This document shows positions 17,351-27,751 of a stretch of 64,000 bases of DNA, piece after piece. The position numbers and the translations under genes were made by a program. The notes below the pieces were generated by a model. That model worked only from the letters and a program-made list of their open reading frames with translations, searched no databases and was not told the DNA's origin. This DNA is from Caldilineaceae bacterium (GTDB taxonomy: Bacteria > Chloroflexota > Anaerolineae > Caldilineales > Caldilineaceae). Positions within the stretch are counted from its first letter, which is position 1; each line of letters begins with the position of its first letter. The DNA lies in NCBI GenBank assembly GCA_020634815.1, contig JACKBA010000018.1, forward strand, positions 1-64,000, in the 5' to 3' direction.

Positions 17351-18271
17351 ATGAATGTACAACAAGCCGCATCCACACCCATCGATCGCACTATGCCGCC
17401 GCTGCCGGAGTTCGCACCCTATGTACGGCGCGTGGCGCTGGCACGTCACGGTTTTTCGCTCTTCCTCTACGACACGCAGCCCGATGCCGGCAGCGGCGGC
17501 GTTCCCCGGCTGCTCGTCCACGGGTTGGGCGATGAGGCTGACACGTGGCGTCACGTGCTGCCGACGCTCGCGGCGCAGCGCCGCGTCATTGCCGTCGATC
17601 TGCCCGGCTTTGGCCGCAGCGACAAGCCCGACGCGCCCTATTCCGTGCCGTGGTACGCCGGCGTCCTGCTCGACCTGCTCGACACGCTCCAGATCGAGCG
17701 CGTGGCGCTCGCCGGCCATTCGCTGGGCGCGGTCACTTCGCACTGGCTGGCGCTGGAGCAGCCGGCGCGCATCGAACGGCTGGCCCTGCTCGACGGCGGG
17801 CTGGTGGCGAAGCCGGGGAAGCTGGACTTGGGGACGATGCTCTTCCTGGCGCCGGGCATCGGGGAGTGGCTTTACACGCGGCTGCGCAAGGATCCGCAGG
17901 CGGCCTATGACTCGCTGCGTCCTTACTACGCCAACCTCGATGCGCTGCCCGAGGCCGACCGCACGCTGCACTATGAACGGGTCAATCAACGGGTCTGGAA
18001 TGACGACCAGCGCCGCGCCTTCTTCCGCACCTTCCGCGGCCTGGTGCGCTGGCTGCCCGGCCAGCAGAAGGAACTGCCCGCCCAGCTGGCTGCGGTCACC
18101 ACGCCGACACACGTGGTGTGGGGCGAACTGGATCGCATCGCCGCCGTGGAAAACGGCCGCACGCTGGCCGCCATGCAGCCCGGCGCCCAATTGACCATCG
18201 TCCCCGGTGCCGGCCACAACATCCAGCAGGAAGCGCCGGCGCAGGTCATCGAAACAATCTCCAATCTCTGA
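17351..18271 (+). CDS. Alpha/beta-fold hydrolase
   Basis: A 306-residue hydrolase. Oxyanion region LLVHGLGDEADTWRHVLPTL, strand-5 DLPGFGRSDKP and nucleophile elbow ALAGHSLGAVTSHWLAL are clear; the acid is probably in HVVWGELDRIAAV and the histidine in VPGAGHNIQQEAP. Substrate is unknown. A TAGAAT box at 17337-17342 ends 8 bases before the ATG, so transcription may begin at or next to the start codon. The stop codon lies inside a heptad-repeat hairpin shared with the convergent CapA-like gene. Confidence 0.87.
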   Translation: MNVQQAASTPIDRTMPPLPEFAPYVRRVALARHGFSLFLYDTQPDAGSGGVPRLLVHGLGDEADTWRHVLPTLAAQRRVIAVDLPGFGRSDKPDAPYSVPWYAGVLLDLLDTLQIERVALAGHSLGAVTSHWLALEQPARIERLALLDGGLVAKPGKLDLGTMLFLAPGIGEWLYTRLRKDPQAAYDSLRPYYANLDALPEADRTLHYERVNQRVWNDDQRRAFFRTFRGLVRWLPGQQKELPAQLAAVTTPTHVVWGELDRIAAVENGRTLAAMQPGAQLTIVPGAGHNIQQEAPAQVIETISNL

Positions 18272-18305
18272 TCTCCAGTCTCAAAGAGAGACTAGAGATT
18301 GGAGA
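18256..18305. repeat. Heptad hairpin between convergent genes
   Basis: TCTCCAATCTCT (18258-18269) pairs with AGAGATTGGAGA (18294-18305), and inside AGTCTC (18277-18282) pairs with GAGACT (18288-18293) around a 5-base loop. A 7-base bulge lies on one side. It contains the stop codon of the alpha/beta hydrolase and probably terminates both convergent genes, although it has no T tract. Confidence 0.75.
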
Positions 18306-18309
18306 ATGG

Positions 18310-20100
<1,791 letters not shown>

Positions 20101-20367
20101 GCCACCATCGCTTTCACAGCGCAACAAAGAATAAGCAATCTCGAGTCGTAGGGCTGGCTTCAGCCATTCCAGAGACAGGGATCGACTGAAGTCGCCACTA
20201 CGGTAAGGGTCGTGAACGACCGAACCTGCGCGAGTATATCCCACCGTGCGCGCCGCGGCAAAGATTCAGGGGACGCGGGCATACCTGCCGGCGGCACACT
20301 TCCAGGTCGATTGCGCTTTGTTGTCACAGTGGCGCGCGAATAGAATAGAGAGCCACAGGTACCGACC

Positions 20368-20871
20368 ATGACGATTTCGTTTCAGCCACCCAATGCTACC
20401 CAACGCGCCGTCAAGCGACTGGCGTCTACGGCGCCGGCGGCGTGGTTTCTGTCCAAAACACTGCGCCATTTCGATCGCGGCGTACTGGCGCTGAGCGGAG
20501 GCCGGCAGACCGCCACGTCGCTGCTCGCCGGCCTGCCCGTGATCCTGCTAACGACGACGGGCGCCAAGAGCGGCCAGCCACGCACGACGCCGCTCATCTG
20601 CGGTGTGGACGGCGAGCGGCTCGTGCTCTTTGCCACCAACTTCGGCGGCGCCAAGAATCCGGCCTGGTACTACAATCTGCGCACCAACCCGCAGGTGACA
20701 GTGACCTATCGCGAGCAGTCGGCCACCTATCACAGCCGCGAGGCGACGCCGGAGGAACGCGAGCGTTACTGGCCCATGGCCGATGCCATCTACACGGGCT
20801 ACGCCGCCTATCGCGAACGCGCCAGTCACCGGGAGATACCGGTGGTGGTGCTTGGGAGAATGAGAGAATGA
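20368..20871 (+). CDS. Deazaflavin (F420)-dependent nitroreductase-family protein
   Basis: A 167-residue split-barrel protein of the Ddn/F420-dependent quinone reductase family: LLTTTGAKSGQPRTTPLICG, LVLFATNFGGAKNPAWYYNL, NPQVTVTYREQSATYHSREA and REIPVVVLGR. The TGAKSG...RTTPL and PAWYYNLRTNP segments are characteristic. Members reduce quinones or nitro compounds with F420H2; use of F420 here is inferred from family only. Its last codons (RMRE and stop) lie in AGAGATTG-type heptad DNA, so the C-terminus may have been reshaped by the repeat. TAGAAT at 20341-20346 may be a -10 box. Confidence 0.85.
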   Translation: MTISFQPPNATQRAVKRLASTAPAAWFLSKTLRHFDRGVLALSGGRQTATSLLAGLPVILLTTTGAKSGQPRTTPLICGVDGERLVLFATNFGGAKNPAWYYNLRTNPQVTVTYREQSATYHSREATPEERERYWPMADAIYTGYAAYRERASHREIPVVVLGRMRE

Positions 20872-20975
20872 GAGATTGGAGATTGGAGATTAGAGATTGG
20901 GGTCTCGGGACGACGGAATAGTTTTCCACAGCACGAACGTCAATCTCCAATCTCTACTCTCCAATCTCAACCCAG
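20858..20975. repeat. Heptad repeats (GAGATTG family) with inverse arms
   Basis: About five tandem GAGATTG units (20868-20900) overlap the end of the deazaflavin reductase gene; after a ~40-base spacer come inverse-sense units CAATCTC (20941-20970). The two arms could form a long stem. Confidence 0.85.
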
Positions 20976-21000
20976 CGCCCAACAGGGAGATACACCACCC

Positions 21001-21978
21001 ATGCTGATTCTTACACGCCATGATGTCGAGTCGCTGTTGGCCATGCCCGATGCCATCGGCGCGGTGGAGGAGGGTCTTCGCCAGTTGGCGGCGGGCGTGG
21101 TGGAGATGCCGCAGCGGCTCGTTACCACGGTGACGCCGCACAATGGCATCCACCTCTCCATGCCCGCCTTTGTTGCCGGCGACCCCGGCACGCTCACCAT
21201 CAAGGTCGTCACCGTCTACAACGACAATCGCGCTGCGTACGATCTGCCGACGATCCACGCCGTGCTGCTGCTGCATGACGCGCGCACGGGCAAGCCTCTG
21301 GCGCTCATGGACGCCGAGCACCTCACCGCCATGCGCACCGGCGCGGTGAGCGGCGTGGCGACACGCTACCTGGCGCGCCCCGATGCCGGCGTGGTGACGC
21401 TCTTTGGCGCCGGCGTGCAGGCCGGCCCGCAATTGCTGGCCATGGCCGCCGTCCGTCCTATCCGTCAGGCCTATGTCGTGGCGCTGGGCGACAGCCGCGC
21501 CTTTGCCGCGCAGATGGCCGCCGAGCTTGGCATTCCAGTCGGGGTAACCGACGACGTGCGCGCCGCCGTGGCCGCCGCCGACATCATCTGCACGGCCACC
21601 AACAGCCCGACACCCCTCTTCGACGGCGGGTGGCTGCGCCCCGGCACGCACATCAACGCCATCGGTGCGTATACGAAGACGACGCGCGAACTGGATAGCG
21701 AGACTGTTCGCCGCAGCCGCGTCATCGTCGATCGGCGGCAGGCTGCGCAGGCTGAGGCCGGCGAGATCGTGATTCCCACACAGGAGGGCGCCATCGGCCC
21801 CGAGCACGTGGCCGGCGAACTGGCCGAGGTCGTCACGGGCGCGCTGGCTGGCCGCCGATCGACGGACGAAATCACGCTCTTCAAGTCGGTGGGGTTGGCG
21901 CTGCAGGATGCGATGGCGGCGGCGCTGGTCTATCAGCGTGCAATTGACGCTGGGATTGGACAGATCGTTGATCTATAG
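21001..21978 (+). CDS. Ornithine cyclodeaminase / mu-crystallin family protein
   Basis: A 325-residue NAD(P)-binding enzyme. The substrate-binding part includes PQRLVTTVTPHNG, MPAFVAGD and KVVTVYNDNRA; ARTGKPLALMDAEHLTAMRT with RTGAVSGVATRYLA is the family signature, and VTLFGAGVQAG is the Rossmann glycine motif. Members include ornithine cyclodeaminase, alanine dehydrogenase and ketimine reductases; which one cannot be told. An AGGGAG ribosome site precedes the ATG. It is probably monocistronic and begins right after the heptad block. Confidence 0.88.
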   Translation: MLILTRHDVESLLAMPDAIGAVEEGLRQLAAGVVEMPQRLVTTVTPHNGIHLSMPAFVAGDPGTLTIKVVTVYNDNRAAYDLPTIHAVLLLHDARTGKPLALMDAEHLTAMRTGAVSGVATRYLARPDAGVVTLFGAGVQAGPQLLAMAAVRPIRQAYVVALGDSRAFAAQMAAELGIPVGVTDDVRAAVAAADIICTATNSPTPLFDGGWLRPGTHINAIGAYTKTTRELDSETVRRSRVIVDRRQAAQAEAGEIVIPTQEGAIGPEHVAGELAEVVTGALAGRRSTDEITLFKSVGLALQDAMAAALVYQRAIDAGIGQIVDL

Positions 21979-22086
21979 ACTCGGTACGTCCCGACCGTCG
22001 AATTGGAGCGCAAGAACCTGAGTGAAGCGCTGTTGCGTCCTCGCTATACTAAGCTGGAAACGAGTTCAGTTAGCGAGGAGACTACC

Positions 22087-23178
22087 ATGATGTTAGCGAG
22101 AGTGATTCTACCGATGACCAACAGGAGCGCGTACACGACAGACGAACGCCGCTGGCAGGCCATCACGGCGCGCGACCCGGCGGCCGACGGCAGTTTCTGG
22201 TTTGCCGTTTCGACGACCGGCGTCTACTGCCGGCCCACCTGCCGCTCACGCCAGCCGCTGCGCAAGAACGTGCGCTTCTTCGATTCGCCGGACGCTGCCG
22301 AGGCTGCCGGCTTCCGGCCCTGCAAGCGCTGCCAGCCGCGTCAGCCCACGCCGGTCATGGAGGTCGAGCACACGCAGGCTATCGAGCAGGCATGTGCGCT
22401 CATCCACGAAAGCGACCCGGCGCCCACCCTGGACGCGCTGGCCGCAGCCGTTGGCATGAGCCCCTACCACTTCCAGCGCGTCTTCAAGGCGCGCCTGGGC
22501 GTGACGCCGAAGCAGTATGCCATGGACCTGCGCCGCCAACGCGCCGGTCAGGCGCTCCGGGAGAGTACCAGCGTGACGGCTGCGATATACGATGCGGGTT
22601 ACGGGAGCGGTGGCCACTTCTATGGTGAAACCGATGCCACGCTTGGCATGACGCCTACGGCCTATCGCCGCGGCGCCGCGGGTGAGACGATCCGCTTCGG
22701 CGCGGCGGAATGCTATCTGGGCTGGGTGCTGGTGGCGGCCACCGATCGCGGGCTCTGCGCCATCGATCTGGGCGATGACCCGGAAGCGCTGGAAGCCGGG
22801 CTGCGCGAGCGTTTTCCCAAGGCGGCGATCCGTCACGATCCCGGCTTTAGCGACTGGACGCAGCAGGTTGTGCGGTTCCTGAATGCGCCGGAGCGCGGGC
22901 TGGACCTGCCGCTCGATATCCAGGGCACGGCTTTCCAGCGCCGGGTGTGGACCGCACTACGCGCGATCCCGGCCGGCAGCACGCTGAGCTACACGGAGGT
23001 CGCCGAGCGCATCGGCGAACCCAAGGCCGTGCGTGCAGTAGCCGGCGCCTGCGCCGCCAACAAGCTGGCCGTGGCGATCCCGTGCCACCGCGTCGTGCGC
23101 CAGAACGGCAACCTCAGCGGCTACCGGTGGGGCATCGAGCGCAAACGAAAACTGCTGGCGCGGGAAATGGAAGAATAG
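22087..23178 (+). CDS. ada: Ada bifunctional methylation regulator / O6-methylguanine-DNA methyltransferase
   Basis: A ~363-residue Ada. The N-terminal zinc domain has Cys48, Cys52, Cys79 and Cys82 (VYCRPTC and CKRC), which repair methylphosphotriesters and switch on activation. The AraC-type DNA-binding domain (about 95-190) includes MSPYHFQRVFKARLGVTPKQ. The C-terminal methyltransferase has the acceptor cysteine in IPCHRVVR (about 333), followed by GNLSGYRWGIERK. E. coli Ada is 354 residues, so it is full length. An upstream in-frame start at 22003 is rejected: the ATG at 22087 has GAGGAG 7 bases before it and a TATACT box at 22045-22050. It probably regulates itself, as in other bacteria. 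Confidence 0.95.
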   Translation: MMLARVILPMTNRSAYTTDERRWQAITARDPAADGSFWFAVSTTGVYCRPTCRSRQPLRKNVRFFDSPDAAEAAGFRPCKRCQPRQPTPVMEVEHTQAIEQACALIHESDPAPTLDALAAAVGMSPYHFQRVFKARLGVTPKQYAMDLRRQRAGQALRESTSVTAAIYDAGYGSGGHFYGETDATLGMTPTAYRRGAAGETIRFGAAECYLGWVLVAATDRGLCAIDLGDDPEALEAGLRERFPKAAIRHDPGFSDWTQQVVRFLNAPERGLDLPLDIQGTAFQRRVWTALRAIPAGSTLSYTEVAERIGEPKAVRAVAGACAANKLAVAIPCHRVVRQNGNLSGYRWGIERKRKLLAREMEE

Positions 23179-23261
23179 ACCACGGATTAGGCGGATTAGG
23201 CGGATGTGCGCGGATAAGAATCCGTGAGTATCCGCCAAATCCGCCTAATCTGTGGTCTATT
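23174..23261. repeat. Palindromic GGATTAGGC heptad element, copy 1
   Basis: A near-perfect inverted repeat: AATAGACCACGGATTAGG at the left end mirrors CCTAATCTGTGGTCTATT at the right, with GGCGGAT-type heptads inside each arm. The TAG stop of ada lies in the left arm. Two relatives are at 25411-25488 and 45964-46056. Confidence 0.9.
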
Positions 23262-23281
23262 GACCTCAAGAGGAGAGCGAG

Positions 23282-24448
23282 ATGTACGACGCAACTTGGC
23301 CGCGATCAGGCAAGCGGGGCTGGCGGGCTGTCCGATTGGTCGTGCTGTGCGGCGCAATAGCGGTTGGGCTCGCGGTCTGGTTCGCGCAGCCGCTCTACGC
23401 GCAGGACGAGGACGTGCAGCAGGAGATTCCGATCACCTGCCGGGCCTGTGAGTTCCGTCTTGCACCGGACGGCAGCATCGCAGTCGTCTTCGAGAACGCG
23501 GCCGTTGTGGGCGACGAGGCGCCGCAGTTCGCCCGCTTGCCGATCCGCATCATCAACCTGGCCAGTGGCAAGCCCACCGGGCGCCTTGTCGGTCACACGG
23601 ACTACGCCACCGACGCCGACTTCTCGCCAGACGGCAAGCGGCTGGCGACGATTCACAGCAACGGTGTCATTCAGATTTGGGACATGGCCCGCCGGCGCAC
23701 GATTGGCCAGTTTCCCACCACGATCGGCGGCGGCAAGATTCGCTATCTGCCCGACGGCGAACGTCTGACCGTTCTCACCCCTGGCCCGGCCAGCGAGCTG
23801 CGCGTCGTCGATGCCGAGACCGGCGCCATCACGCAGATTCTGCGCAAACCCGTGCTCAGCCTGTACGCCTACCGGGAGGCGTTCAGCGATATCACGCGTC
23901 AAATGGACATGAACTTTTGCGGCCTGGCCGTCGCGCCGGATGGCGACAGCGTCGCCGTCGCCACCGCCAATGACGAGCTCGGCTTCTGGTCGCTGGAGAG
24001 TGGTGCCTACAAGGTACTGGATCGACCGTCCGACCGGATGGCGACCTTTGCCCGCTGTGACCTTCACTTCTCGGCTGACGGCGCGACGCTCTACTACCTC
24101 GACACCAAGGCAAAGCAGGCGGACCTGTGGGATTGGGAAAGCCGCGAGCGGCGCAGCATCGCGCTGGCGGAGACGGAACGCTTGAGCGGGTTGGCCCTGT
24201 CGCCGGACGGGGCGATGCTGGCCTGGGCCGCGCACGTCGATGACGTGCCGACGGTGTTGACAGCGCCGGTCGATGCACCGGAAGCCGTGTTGGACAGCGC
24301 CCTGGTGGTCACCGACACCCTGCGCGTCGCCCCGCGTATCACGGCCGTGCACTTCCTGCCGGATGGTTCCGGGCTTGTGGCCGGCGGCTTCCTGGCCACC
24401 GACGACGAAAACGCGATCTACATCGTTGGCGCCGAATCTGCTCCATGA
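23282..24448 (+). CDS. Exported WD40/YVTN-like beta-propeller protein
   Basis: A 388-residue protein with an N-terminal membrane/signal segment (about 14-41, LVVLCGAIAVGLAVWFAQPLYA) and a series of beta-propeller blades: FRLAPDGSIAVVFENAA, GHTDYATDADFSPDGKRLAT, IQIWDMARRRTIGQF, GLAVAPDGDSVAVATANDEL and GLALSPDGAMLAWAAHVDDV. The blades are degenerate and no catalytic domain is attached, so it may be a surface or periplasmic scaffold. An AGGAGAGCGAG ribosome site precedes the start. No partner gene is adjacent. Confidence 0.72.
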   Translation: MYDATWPRSGKRGWRAVRLVVLCGAIAVGLAVWFAQPLYAQDEDVQQEIPITCRACEFRLAPDGSIAVVFENAAVVGDEAPQFARLPIRIINLASGKPTGRLVGHTDYATDADFSPDGKRLATIHSNGVIQIWDMARRRTIGQFPTTIGGGKIRYLPDGERLTVLTPGPASELRVVDAETGAITQILRKPVLSLYAYREAFSDITRQMDMNFCGLAVAPDGDSVAVATANDELGFWSLESGAYKVLDRPSDRMATFARCDLHFSADGATLYYLDTKAKQADLWDWESRERRSIALAETERLSGLALSPDGAMLAWAAHVDDVPTVLTAPVDAPEAVLDSALVVTDTLRVAPRITAVHFLPDGSGLVAGGFLATDDENAIYIVGAESAP

Positions 24449-24509
24449 CCCTGCTCCGGCTGCCTTCTCCCTTGGTGTGAACCCCGGTACTAGCGAAAAA
24501 GCGGTTTGG

Positions 24510-24538
24510 TTGACAGGCTGCACGGCAGCAAGTACACT
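24510..24538 (+). promoter_or_regulatory. Consensus-like promoter of the toxin-antitoxin pair
   Basis: TTGACA (24510-24515), 17-base spacer, TACACT (24533-24538). The predicted start is about 50 bases upstream of the first gene of the pair. Confidence 0.75.
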
Positions 24539-24595
24539 TTCCAATCGATGCTGTCCTGATCACCTGGAATCACCGTGGAAGCAGTCGAGGATGCC

Positions 24596-24925
24596 ATGTC
24601 AACAACTTTCCAAACCACAGCGCAACGCCTGTCAACGCTCGCTGTTCTGTACGAGCAAGGGCAGGCCAGCCAGTTGATGGATCGCACCCTGGACAAGTTG
24701 CTTGCCCAGGAAGCCGAGCAGTGTCGCGTTCAGCTCGCTGAAATGGAGGCCGACATGGCAGTGTTCGAACGGCAATTTGCCATGACTTCTGCCGAGTTCA
24801 TGCGACGCTATCAGGCAGGAGAGACCGACGACCGTATGGATTTTGTCGAGTGGGCATCGCTCGTACACATGCGCGACAATCAGTTGCAGAGGTTGGGGCT
24901 GCTCACGGGCGAGAATGCTGCATGA
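24596..24925 (+). CDS. Probable antitoxin partner of a TumE-type toxin
   Basis: A ~109-residue helical acidic protein with no recognisable DNA-binding motif. The centre, LAEMEADMAVFERQFAMTSA, and the end, FMRRYQAGETDDRMDFVEWA, resemble small proteins often encoded just ahead of DUF6516/TumE toxins. Its stop overlaps the start of the next gene (ATGA), the tight coupling usual for toxin-antitoxin pairs. The start at 24596 (GAGG 7 bases upstream) is preferred over an in-frame GTG at 24575. The antitoxin role is inferred from gene order, not shown. Confidence 0.6.
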   Translation: MSTTFQTTAQRLSTLAVLYEQGQASQLMDRTLDKLLAQEAEQCRVQLAEMEADMAVFERQFAMTSAEFMRRYQAGETDDRMDFVEWASLVHMRDNQLQRLGLLTGENAA

Positions 24926-25308
24926 TCCCGGCGGAATACCTTGACCAGGTCAAGGTGCGCCTGCTGACTGATACGTTGGTGGCCGAGTTCGAGATTCGCC
25001 GCGAACGCTCAACGTTGGTGGATGCTCATATCCGTGTGCGCGTATCGTTGGTCGACCGCAGCATGCTCGAGTTTTCTGAATATGTGACGCGGACGGCGGA
25101 CGGACAGATCGACGTTGTTGTCTACAGCTATCATTGGGAGAGCGCCGCACAACAACTGATCTGCCGATGGGACAATGTGCCGCATTTTCCCGGGTTGCCT
25201 GGGTTTCCGCATCACTTTCACGACGGACGCACGCAGCAAGTCGCGCCGGGTCAGCCGATGACCATCTTCTCCGTGCTGGACAAGATCCGCGAGATACTTT
25301 CACAGTGA
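24922..25308 (+). CDS. TumE-like (DUF6516) putative toxin
   Basis: A 128-residue protein. The segments DVVVYSYHWESAAQQLICRW, DNVPHFPGLPGFPHHFHDG and a C-terminal VLDKIREIL helix match the DUF6516 family, which includes the TumE toxins of type II-like pairs. The clustered histidines (PHHFHDG) are the most conserved feature seen and could be catalytic. It begins on the ATGA overlap with the preceding gene, under the promoter at 24510. The target is not known. Confidence 0.68.
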   Translation: MIPAEYLDQVKVRLLTDTLVAEFEIRRERSTLVDAHIRVRVSLVDRSMLEFSEYVTRTADGQIDVVVYSYHWESAAQQLICRWDNVPHFPGLPGFPHHFHDGRTQQVAPGQPMTIFSVLDKIREILSQ

Positions 25309-25410
25309 GATGCTCAAACAAAGTTCTCAGAGAACAATCTCATTCTTTCTTGATGCCTTGGTGCATCGAGTGTAGGTCAAGACTGTTCACCGCCAGAAAA
25401 GAGTGAAAAG

Positions 25411-25488
25411 CCCACGGATGAGGCGGATTTGACGGATTCTCACGGATTCTTATCCGCGCCAATCCGTCAAATCCGCCTCATCTGCGGC
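25411..25488. repeat. Palindromic GGATTAGGC heptad element, copy 2
   Basis: CCACGGATGAGGCGGATTTG on the left mirrors CAAATCCGCCTCATCTGCGG on the right, with a further GACGGATT/AATCCGTC pair inside. It lies between the convergent toxin gene and the ABC ATPase gene and probably ends both transcripts. Confidence 0.9.
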
Positions 25489-25497
25489 CTAATTCCG

Positions 25498-26336
<839 letters not shown>

Positions 26337-26340
<4 letters not shown>

Positions 26341-27659
26341 TCCGGGCGGATGTTGACAAAGGCCGTCATGCCCCAGCGCAGCGCCGGGTCGAGATCGGCC
26401 ACGTCGACGTCAACGGTGTAGTTGGTGCTGCCCTGCTCGGCGGAACTGACCGGCGCCACCGAGGTCACCGTGCCGTCGAAGATGCGGTCCGGCAGCGCGT
26501 CGAAGGTCACCTCCACCGTCTGGCCCTCGCGGACATTGACGACATCGGTCTCGCGCAGGTCGGTCGTTTCGACGTGCATCTTGTGCGTGTCGCCCAGCAG
26601 CACCGTAGGGTCGCCGGGATTGACAGTCTCGCCTGCGCGCACGTTGACCAGGCCAACCTGCCCGTCGAAGGGCGCGGTCACCTGCGTCAGCCGCAGTTGT
26701 GCCGTTGCACTCGTCAGCGCCGCCCGCGCCGAAGCGACGCGCGCCTCGGCCATGGCGATATCCTCGACCGTGGCACCTTCGCGCAGCTTGTTCAGCGCCG
26801 CCTCAGCGCTGTCGACCGCGGCCATGGCGGCACGTACGTTTGCCTCGGCGCCCGGCGCGCGATTCTCTGCGGCGGTGACGCCGACCCGCGCCGCGTCGAT
26901 GGCGCGCGCGGCGACGGCCAACTGGGCCTGCGTCGGTCCCTGCAAGATTGCCGCCTGTTGGGCATTGGCCGCCTCGAGATTGGAGGTCGCCTGCATGAGT
27001 GCCAGCGACTGCGGCAGCGATCCAACCTGCGGATCGTCCTTGACCAGGTTATAGGCGGCCTGGGCGTTGCGCAGTGCCGCCTCGGCCTGGGCGATCACGG
27101 CACGCGCGGCAATCTGCTCCTGCTCGGTGGGGTGGCTGGCGACCTCGGCGTACTGCGCCTGGGCCATGCTCACCTGTGCGTTAGCGCCATCGACGGCCGA
27201 CTGCACTTCGAGCAGCGCGGCGCCGGCCACTGCGACCTGCGCCTTGGCCGCGGCGACGGCCGCTTCGGCGGCGGCGATGTCGGCCGCGGTGGCGCCGGCC
27301 TTGAGCTTGGCCAGCGCCGCCAGCGCCTCGCTGACCGCAGCCTCGGCCGCCGCAACTTGCCCCTGCAAAACGCCATGCTCCAGGTCGAGCAGGAGATCGC
27401 CCGCGCTCACCCAATCGCCCGACTCGACGTGGATCGCCGCCACGGTGCCGGGTGTGGCCGGACCGACATTGGCCCACGAGACCGGTGTCAGCTTGCCCGA
27501 AGCCCAGATGACTTGCTCAAGCTCCTGTTCCGCGGCGGCTGCCGCAGCCACTGCCGCCTGCTCTTTCGCGGCTTGTTGCTCTGTGTAGTAGTTGTATCCC
27601 CACCACCCGGCTGCGCTGACGCCGCCGATGATGAGGAGGATGATAATGATGCGTCGCAT
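26337..27659 (-). CDS. HlyD/MacA-type membrane fusion (adaptor) protein
   Basis: A 440-residue adaptor with one N-terminal membrane helix (IIIILLIIGGVSAAGWWGY). It then has a lipoyl-like half (GTVAAIHVESGDWVSAGDLL) and a very long Ala-rich coiled-coil hairpin (about 95-310, e.g. AAVSEALAALAKLKAGATAA and AEAALNKLREGATVEDIAMA). The second lipoyl half and beta-barrel follow (LTQVTAPFDGQVGLVNVRAG, VTSVAPVSSAEQGSTNYTVD). The repeated KAGATAADIAAAEA motif is typical of Chloroflexi- and Firmicutes-type adaptors. With the ATPase and FtsX-like permease it should form a MacAB-like exporter or envelope-stress complex. Confidence 0.9.
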
Positions 27660-27751
27660 AATCGACTACTTTCTTGATGAGAGCCGCCCGGTGCTGCGAA
27701 GGCGGGCATTGGCGCCCACGGCGTCGCATCGACGGCCCGATGATTGCACGG

